From Xiphophorus maculatus (lineage: Eukaryota > Chordata > Actinopteri > Cyprinodontiformes > Poeciliidae), in NCBI RefSeq assembly GCF_002775205.1, contig NC_036462.1:29639084-29703083 (forward strand): 64,000 bases of DNA. Direction: 5' to 3'. The notes under the pieces were generated by a model that was given only the letters and a program-made list of their open reading frames with translations, did no database searches and had not been told where the DNA came from. Positions 47,864 through 64,000 of the stretch are shown one piece after another. How positions within the stretch are numbered: position 1 is the stretch's first letter; every line of letters begins with the position of its first letter. The translations under genes were made by a program, and so were the position numbers.

Positions 47864-48643
47864 GAGGGACCACAGCTGAAGCCTGCACTTCTTTTCCTGC
47901 GCTCTCAGAAACAAATCCTGCTTTATGTCATGCCTCCCCTAAAGACGTGCCACTCCCTTGCAGACTGCACCTTGCCGCATACTGTCTGTTCTGCAACACT
48001 TCCTTTCTCTGACTCAATGGATGCAGAAAGTTTCACAACTTTCGAAGGAATTTCGGGCTCCTTATCAAAGCCACACGCAGCGACCTGTTTGCAGCATTTT
48101 GCCGACCTGCTCCACCCAGTGTACATTTCTTTTTTCTTTTTTTTTTGGAAACGCAAACATTTAAAGACAAAATCCTTAATAGTTATCATTAGCGTTCCAG
48201 AAGTCTTAGTCATCATTGCCTCTGGACAGAAAAGCAAGTTTGTTGTTAGTAGCTTTGAAACGTTCAGTCACTCGTGTCTCCTGCGTGGTGCAGACGATGA
48301 ATCGGGTCCAAAAGTGCCACAAAAAAAAAAAAAAAGTCCTGTATGTCATTGTGGAGATTGCATTGTTTGGCACTTTATGAGGGCTAGTAATGAAAGCAAA
48401 GATCAAACGTACCTCCTTGGTGTTTTTCTGATGGCCGTGGCTTCTCCTCTTATGTGGCATCTTTGCAAACCAGGACGGATAAACCTTCTCCAGCTCCCTT
48501 TGCGACCCGACTTGTCTTTCGGAAGTCACCGTGTGAGTTCGGACCCAGTTAAGCCGAGCTGCCCCTCCCGCTGGTGGGGTGGAAAATGAGGGTTTTAGGA
48601 ATGCTTACAGAAGATGGCAAACCCAAAAATGATTCAGCATGGT

Positions 48644-48698
48644 GGTGTGTGTGTGTGTGGGTGTGTGTGTGTGTGTGGGTGTATGTGTGTGTGTGTGG

Positions 48699-48733
<35 letters not shown>

Positions 48734-48734
48734 G
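48644..48734. repeat. (TG)n microsatellite with GGGT interruptions
   Basis: About 90 bases of TG repeats with regular GGGTGT and GTATGT interruptions, between the cast and grm6 starts. Long alternating purine-pyrimidine tracts of this kind can adopt Z-DNA. Confidence 0.93.
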
Positions 48735-48933
48735 TTATCTGAAACAGAAAAACAATAAAGATACATATTAATAGCCATGCGAGCAATAAACAGCTACACG
48801 TAGATACAGGACGAAAGTGGCCTGCAGCACCACAGAAATCCACCAGAGGGCACCACAACACCACAAATGAACAGTCGGGTAAATGCAACAAATAGTACAA
48901 ATGACAAAAACCGTCAGAACGCATGGAATGAAT

Positions 48934-49060
48934 GGTAATTCCCTCATATTCCCTGAGGGAATTACCATCATGGAATATGAGGGTAATTCCTCATATTCCA
49001 ATATGTTATCTGGCAATAACATATTGTTATTGCCAGATACAATAACAATATGTATCTGGC
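48934..49060. repeat. Run of four overlapping hairpins
   Basis: Perfect or near-perfect inverted repeats lie at 48934-48966 (13-bp stem, GGTAATTCCCTCA), 48972-48999 (about 11-bp stem, GGAATATGAGG), 49007-49039 (15-bp stem, TATCTGGCAATAACA) and 49032-49060 (10-bp stem, GCCAGATACA). The last two share the arm 49032-49039, so only one can form at a time. Pieces of the first hairpin recur in the second. Confidence 0.85.
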
Positions 49061-49979
49061 AAAGTATAGTATATAACCTGAGCTGTTATAAGTAAACGCC
49101 TGCATTGTCGGCAGCCAGAGAAACACGAGGACGTCATCACCTCCTGGGCCAACAACCGACACAAACACAAATATCCGACATGAAACTGCACACTTACATC
49201 ATAAAAACGCACACAGGTTTCATACACGGAAGTCCAAAGAAGGATTGATGGTGGATGTACGCGGATGCCACCGAGTACGGAAGAGGATTAGGGCCACCGA
49301 AAAAAAAAAATTCTGACTTTAAAGTCAGAATTCTTTTTTTTCTGAGAAAAAAAACCCAGATGCATCTTGGGTAATGCAGTGCCAAACAAACAGACGGACT
49401 TTTAACAGATATTATTAGGTTTTCATTAGTAAAATGGCAGCAAATTAGCTTATTTCATAACTTCATAACCTTTGACCTTCTCTCCTCTGGTCTGTTTAAC
49501 AGCTACAGTCTCAGATCAGCTCAGCCCTCCAGGACTGTCAGCAGCAGAAACAGAAACTTTATACCTGTTGGGGAAAATATAGACTAGATTTGCTTTGCAT
49601 TTCCCCGCATGATGGCAACAATATAATAGGATCCAATTAGATTCTTGATTAACATGGGTTGTTGCTATGTTGTTGTACGGAGTTTTGTTCAATGTGCCCC
49701 TTTTTTAAATTTGAGCCCCTGCCCCTCCTGGCCTCTGCACGGCCCTGTGTGTGTGGGTGTGTGTGTGCGTGTGTTGACGGGGTTGTGATAGTGAGTGGAT
49801 ATGGTGTGTTTGTGTTTGTGTGAGAGAGAGGGAGAAAGAGAGAGAGAGCAAATTGCTGCTCATCTAATCTCTCAAAGTGATGGAGGGGGAGGAGGGTTTT
49901 TTCTCCTTTTTTTGCTGCAGCTGCAAGAGAGAGAGAGCAAAAAGTGAGCTTGTCCACCTAGTGATTTCTTCACAGACGG

Positions 49980-50015
49980 CTGCATGATAATCCCAATCTG
50001 AGGCCATTAGTGCTC

Positions 50016-50053
<38 letters not shown>

Positions 50054-50501
50054 CGAGTGTTCACCGGAGAGAGGGAGGAGTGACTGCTCTGGACAGGGAC
50101 GCACGGCTGAAAAAAGGACGGCAGAACAGGAGGAGAGCTTTTAAGGGATTTGGCGGAGATTTGGAAATTCTCATGCCGTGATGTTGCACTTATCTCTGCT
50201 CCTGCCAGGATACCGCGCTCTGAAAACCCTCCAGAGCCTCTTCTTCATTTAGTCTTTTTTTAAAATCACATCCGTTTTTTTTTTTTTCTTTTTTCAAATA
50301 TTTTCTAACTTGTTTTTTGTTTAGTTTTTTTTTATTTTATTTTTGTTGTCTTTTTTTAACCGTGCAGAGCAGGCAGTCTGAGATGACAGAGCCTTGGGTT
50401 TGAAGTGCAGTCCGTCGAAACGGGACCGAGGTTGGAGGCCCGCCTGGAGAATCTCCTGTGATGGATGAATGGATGAAGAGTGATCCATGAAGAATGGGCA
50501 G
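49980..50501 (+). promoter_or_regulatory. Probable grm6 5' leader exon with upstream ORFs
   Basis: The region ends in a consensus donor (atgggcag|gtgagt at 50501/50502) and precedes the coding exon by 2.85 kb. It begins near a (GA)n tract and contains several short ORFs: starting at 50180 (about 20 codons), near 50382, at 50461, and at 50487. The last, joined to the acceptor at 53352, gives a 21-codon ORF whose TGA overlaps the grm6 ATG. The transcription start is not identifiable, and exon status rests on the donor plus position. Confidence 0.45.
50016..50053. repeat. (GA)n microsatellite near the grm6 5' end
   Basis: GA repeat with one AAAGA and one GAGC interruption. GA/TC tracts are common near promoters; a (TC)n run follows at about 50705-50733, downstream of the leader donor. 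Confidence 0.92.
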
Positions 50502-50702
50502 GTGAGTAATGACTTGACTTCATACAAGTTGTTTGCAACTTTTTGTTTTTGTTTTTTTTTTTTTAAAAAAGTGATTTGTCTTACTTTCTCTATCATCCCT
50601 GTATTTTGTATTTTGAATCTGGACAGATTCAGTGACTTCAAACTTCTTTGGAGTGAAAAACATCAAGTAAAAATGTCCAGGCTCCACAGACAGCTGTGGA
50701 TG

Positions 50703-50735
<33 letters not shown>

Positions 50736-51090
50736 CTCTTCTCATGCAGATATAATCAAGCTGGTTGGGGTTTCGAGGCACGGATTGCCCCGTCAGTTTT
50801 CGTGATGTTTTCTGGTTTTGCAAAATTTATAATGTTTTCCATCACCGGCTCTGAGCCCTTCACGATAAAAGCTTCCAGCGTTCCCTCCGTGTCATCCTGC
50901 AGGTTGTTTACAAAACTCCTCGTCTCTGCGTTTTTGGTTGCTTTTTACATTTTTTTTTATCAACTTTACTTTTTATGCACTTGTTTTGGCCTTCTTCCTG
51001 AGTTTTGTTTCAGTTGTGTAGTAAAGCAAAAGCAGAAAAAACTAAAACAAACGTTAGTTCCTGAAACAGTGCAACCACAAGCACCTAACT

Positions 51091-51726
51091 GAGGGGCATC
51101 AAACTCATTTTTGTTTTGGGCCAAATCCAGATCATGAAGGTTCTTAAAGGGCCGGTTGTGGCAGAACATATTGATAAAACCCTTTCACCAACTGTTAAAA
51201 TATCAATTAATTCTTAAAATTAAATATTATTGAACATCTATTCAGTTCCTCCAGGATTTTGTGATTATTTTTGTGTTGTTATATTTTTTTTTTGCAATAA
51301 AAACCAAAGTGTTTGTGGTACTAAATTAGAAATATTTGCAGATAGTGGCGCTTATTTATGATGGTGAATTTGACTTTTTATTACTCGCTGTATAGATCGT
51401 GATCTACGATCTGACATCAATGAAGGCTGAGGCAGCTGTTTAGTACAAGTAAGAACATATTTGAAAATGTTTGAGTAAAATCTGCAATAAACTCCCAATT
51501 ATGTATTAGAAAAAAATTGCTAATTTGTTGACTATGTGTGAATTTTCATAATTCTCGAGAAACTGGGGGGACTGATTGATACAATTTGGCAGCAAATAAA
51601 CAAGAACTGCATTGATTTGACTTGTAACATAATATTTAAGCACTCTTAGTGTTTAGAATCTAGAGGGCCACTTGAAAAGCTGCGGCGGGCCGGTTTTGGC
51701 CCCACGGGCCTGGAGTTTGACACGTG
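51091..51726 (+). mobile_element. hAT-type MITE, copy 2 (about 636 bp), upstream of grm6 coding exon
   Basis: The copy starts GGGGCATCAAACTC and ends GAGTTTGACACGTG, with near-identical flanks ACCTAACT (51083-51090) and ACCTAAAT (51727-51734). Its interior aligns by eye with the reverse complement of the 24177-24757 copy along most of its length (for example the GGGCCAAATC and TTTGTGGTACTAA blocks). It lies between the grm6 leader donor and the first coding exon. Confidence 0.82.
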
Positions 51727-52399
51727 ACCTAAATTCAGCAGTGACAATGTTCGATTTTTGCAGCTGAAATATGTCAAAACTGTTTTGATACGTTCAACAT
51801 TTTTCCCCCCCAAACTGGAGTTTTCTTGTGATTTATGTAACGATGAACGCCTGAGATTCTCCTCGCTTTCACACACCTCGGTGTCCATGGCGACCATCTT
51901 TTGATTTCTCTCTTCCTGGTAGAATAAGAGTGAAATCAAGGAGAGATCCAGAATTTCAACTCTAAACTCTGGATCACTCCTTGACTTTTAGAGGTTTCTC
52001 AGTTTTGCTTTTTTTTTTTTTTTTTTTAGCAGCTTTCTTTATGTTGCCGTCTTCCTGAAATGTTGACGTTTGCTCGACTCACCGTGGGAAGAGCTTTATT
52101 AACGCTGCGTATTTCTTTCTGAATCCGTCCTTCTTTCTCTCTGCGCTGACTAATGTTTGAGTCCTGGCTGCAAAAATTAGAGCGACGCTTTAGTCACCAA
52201 ATTTAGCTGCGAGGTTGGTATAAATGAGGCGGACCGTTTACATCTCTCCTTCGACAAATTGTTCGGTTTACGTTTATTGGGGGAAAAAAAACCTACTGAT
52301 TATTACGGCCATGGTCTGATCACTGCGTACGTTTCCTGTAGCAGGACAAAAACCTGAGCCCTCTGTCCTCCGTGCAACACGCTGTGTGTAATGAGAACA

Positions 52400-52510
52400 A
52401 CCGGTTCCCACCGGAGAACAACCCTAAAAATACAGTCAACGCTACAGTGGAACGCTTTAGATTGAAACGCAGTCATGTGTTGGAGCGGCCTAGTCAAATT
52501 CCAGACTTTT
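52400..52510 (+). mobile_element. Short Tc1/mariner-like relic
   Basis: ACAACCCTAAAAATACAGTC and ATGTGTTGGAGCGGCCTAGT, with TCAAATTCCAGAC, match the 'DNDPKHTA...' to 'QSPD' segment of fish Tc1-like transposases as remembered. It is truncated by a T-run on the right and is not a functional gene. Confidence 0.5.
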
Positions 52511-52714
52511 TTTTTTTTTTTTTTCTTGAGCTGCTGTACAAAACAAAACAATGGGCAGCAATTCAAGTGTCCGCTTCGGTTTTTATTTGCAAAACATCTA
52601 ATTGACACACCAATCTTCTTTTGTGTGTCATATAAAACCCATCTGAAGTTGGTCTAAGTGTGGGAAAACATGTAAAGGAGTACGGAAACTTTCTGAGGAT
52701 CCCCCTACAGGACG

Positions 52715-53073
52715 TACAGCTGTGGAAAAAATGAAGAGACCTCTGAAAACCTCCTGGTTATTCCACCAAATATAGATTTCTGAACTCTTCCTGAGTTAAA
52801 ACGTTAGTGTTGTTGTCTTTAAATGAACATGAACTTGTTTTCTTTGCTTTATTTGAGGTCTGAAAGCGCTGCATGTTTTTTCGTTATTTCGACGGTTTCT
52901 CATTTTCTGCAAATTAATACTAAATTGTTGCTTGGATTTTCAGAGACATGTTGTCAGTAGTTCATAGGATAAAAGAACAATGTTCATTTTACCTAAACAT
53001 TTACATGTAAAGAGTAAAATCAGAGAAATTGATCATTTTAAGTGGTCTCTTAATTTTTTTCCCCAGAGCTGTA
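52715..53073. mobile_element. Tc1/mariner-type MITE with TA duplication, about 355 bp
   Basis: The element begins TACAGCTGTGGAAAAAATGA with AGAGACC following and ends GGTCTCTTAATTTTTTTCCC with AGAGCTGTA following, giving terminal inverted repeats next to TA dinucleotides. The interior (TTGAGGTCTGAAAGC, ATGTTGTCAGTAGTT) is a teleost repeat I recognise. It has no ORF and sits about 300 bp upstream of the first grm6 coding exon. Confidence 0.8.
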
Positions 53074-53114
53074 GATCTATGAGATCGAGAAAGAATAAAA
53101 AAAAAAACAATTAA

Positions 53115-53200
53115 AAATGTAAGCTTTATTTAACCAGGTAAATAGACTGAGAACAAATTCTCACTTTCAACGACAACTTCTTCAGAAAACATTACAAAGT
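53115..53200. repeat. Short non-LTR-like tail
   Basis: AAGCTTTATTTAACCAGGTA followed by a conserved GAGAAC/TCTC pattern resembles a widespread teleost retroposon tail. It is short and its class is uncertain. Confidence 0.35.
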
Positions 53201-53398
53201 CATACAAAAGAATATCATACAAGTTTTCTGTATGTTATCATGTTTTCTGTCTTTACAGCAGAAAACAGAAGAATATCGTAAAACAGAGAGAAATAGGACA
53301 CGATATTTACCCCCCTGACTGCTCCTGTTTTCTGCCCCCGGGGCTCCACAGGTAGACGGAGTGGCCCGGTGCTGCCAGTACCTCTGCTGGACATCATC

Positions 53399-63336
<9,938 letters not shown>

Positions 63337-64000
63337 GTGAGTCACGTTTAGAAAAGAGGCCAAACTGAAAGGAAATTAAGATTTAGACCCGGCAAAGGAA
63401 ACTTTGACAAAAAAATAAATAAAATAAGATGATTTAAAGGAGAGAGTGGCAGAAGGGAAGGCCAGATTTAATGTGAAAGCTTTGAGATGCTTTCTGCTTA
63501 TGCTCCAAACTGCAGAACACAACACGTTGCTCTCAAAGAGAGTCCCCTCCCCTTGAGGCTACCTCCTCGGTCTTTTGTGCGCACAACACTCCCGCTTTTC
63601 ATCGCTCTCTCGTCTTTTATAGAAAAAGAGTCACAGTTTGAAAAAAATTAGAAATAAAAAAAAGTGTTCTATGGAAGCATCCTATTTACTACTTTCCTCC
63701 TTCCTGGGCGACCTTGTCTTGTATAGAAGACTTTCTGATTGAGAGCGCCTGCAGGGACCCGAGAGGAGCATTCAATCACGTTAGGGCAAGAGAGCAGAGT
63801 GCGCTGAAAGACTGTACGCTTGGAGCTGCTAAAAAGCATCCTGCACTTAGCTTTCAAATGACTGCGCAAGACTAAAGTAAGCAACACTGTATTCAACAGT
63901 GTGTGGGCATTTTCTCTCTCTCTCTCTCTCTCTGTATCCTCGATTTCTCTGTCACACGTCTTGTGTGGGTTCAACTTTTTAAAAGTCTTCCTCCAAACAA
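63337..64000 (+). other. grm6 intron 6 (partial)
   Basis: Intronic sequence after the phase-1 donor at 63337. It contains a (TC)n run at about 63912-63933 and no acceptor followed by a recognisable grm6 exon before the window ends. Confidence 0.6.

Larger units (their letters stand above)
47900..49979. other. Head-to-head intergenic region between cast and grm6
   Basis: About 2 kb separates the cast MAYAA exon (minus) from the probable grm6 leader (plus). It holds a long (TG)n tract at 48644-48734, overlapping hairpins at 48934-49060, a 24-bp palindrome near 49310, GT-rich sequence at 49740-49830 and no credible coding exon. Both promoters probably lie here, but no canonical TATA or CpG island is obvious by eye. 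Confidence 0.5.

Noticed and set aside
47930..48589. 219-codon ORF on the plus strand
   Set aside because: It runs through T and A homopolymers (poly-Phe, poly-Lys), has no recognisable domain and lies over the likely cast promoter; no splice support. Kept as chance.
53369..53398. Upstream extension of the grm6 frame to 53369
   Set aside because: The codon at 53369 is GTG, not ATG; the first in-frame ATG is 53399, just before the hydrophobic signal segment.

Overview
The window reads as nuclear DNA of a ray-finned (teleost) fish: AT-rich intergenic and intronic sequence, short exons with GT/AG junctions, many CA/GA microsatellites, and mobile-element relics of kinds common in teleosts (hAT MITEs, Tc1/mariner relics, a non-LTR 3' end with an AAG tail). 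No database search was run. Gene identities rest on translated exons, splice phase and remembered family features.

Three protein-coding genes are supported. (1) cd8a, + strand, 6804-8283: six exons, complete, giving an Ig-domain T-cell co-receptor of about 221 residues. (2) cast (calpastatin, the inhibitor of calpain proteases), - strand, from a first exon at about 47.86 kb to a stop at 10461. Thirty-one shared or internal exons plus two alternative first exons were traced by hand, all phase 0. They encode an XL/L-like N-terminus and five A-B-C inhibitory domains, where mammals have four. (3) grm6 (group III metabotropic glutamate receptor), + strand, coding exons at 53399, 59370, 62175, 62428, 62877 and 63136. 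It runs off the right edge, so only the signal peptide and most of the extracellular glutamate-binding domain are present.

Layout: 1-6.8 kb holds no recognised gene, some repeat relics and two unexplained ORF regions. cd8a lies tail-to-tail with cast. cast occupies 10.4-47.9 kb, with its inhibitory exons packed into 10.4-22.6 kb and its N-terminal exons spread over long introns. cast and grm6 are head-to-head, with starts about 2 kb apart (47.9 kb and about 50 kb). The grm6 introns carry a cluster of transposons, including a foldback structure with a 42-bp minisatellite at 55.9-57.1 kb. The genes do not form a pathway: T-cell co-receptor, calpain inhibitor and retinal/neuronal glutamate receptor.

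Most interesting points: the modular cast architecture (a five-exon cassette repeated three times with exact A/B/C exon lengths), alternative N-termini including a predicted myristoylated one, the foldback element with a captured LINE end, a hAT MITE nested in a Tc1 relic, a run of overlapping hairpins near 49.0 kb, and a predicted upstream ORF whose stop overlaps the grm6 start codon.
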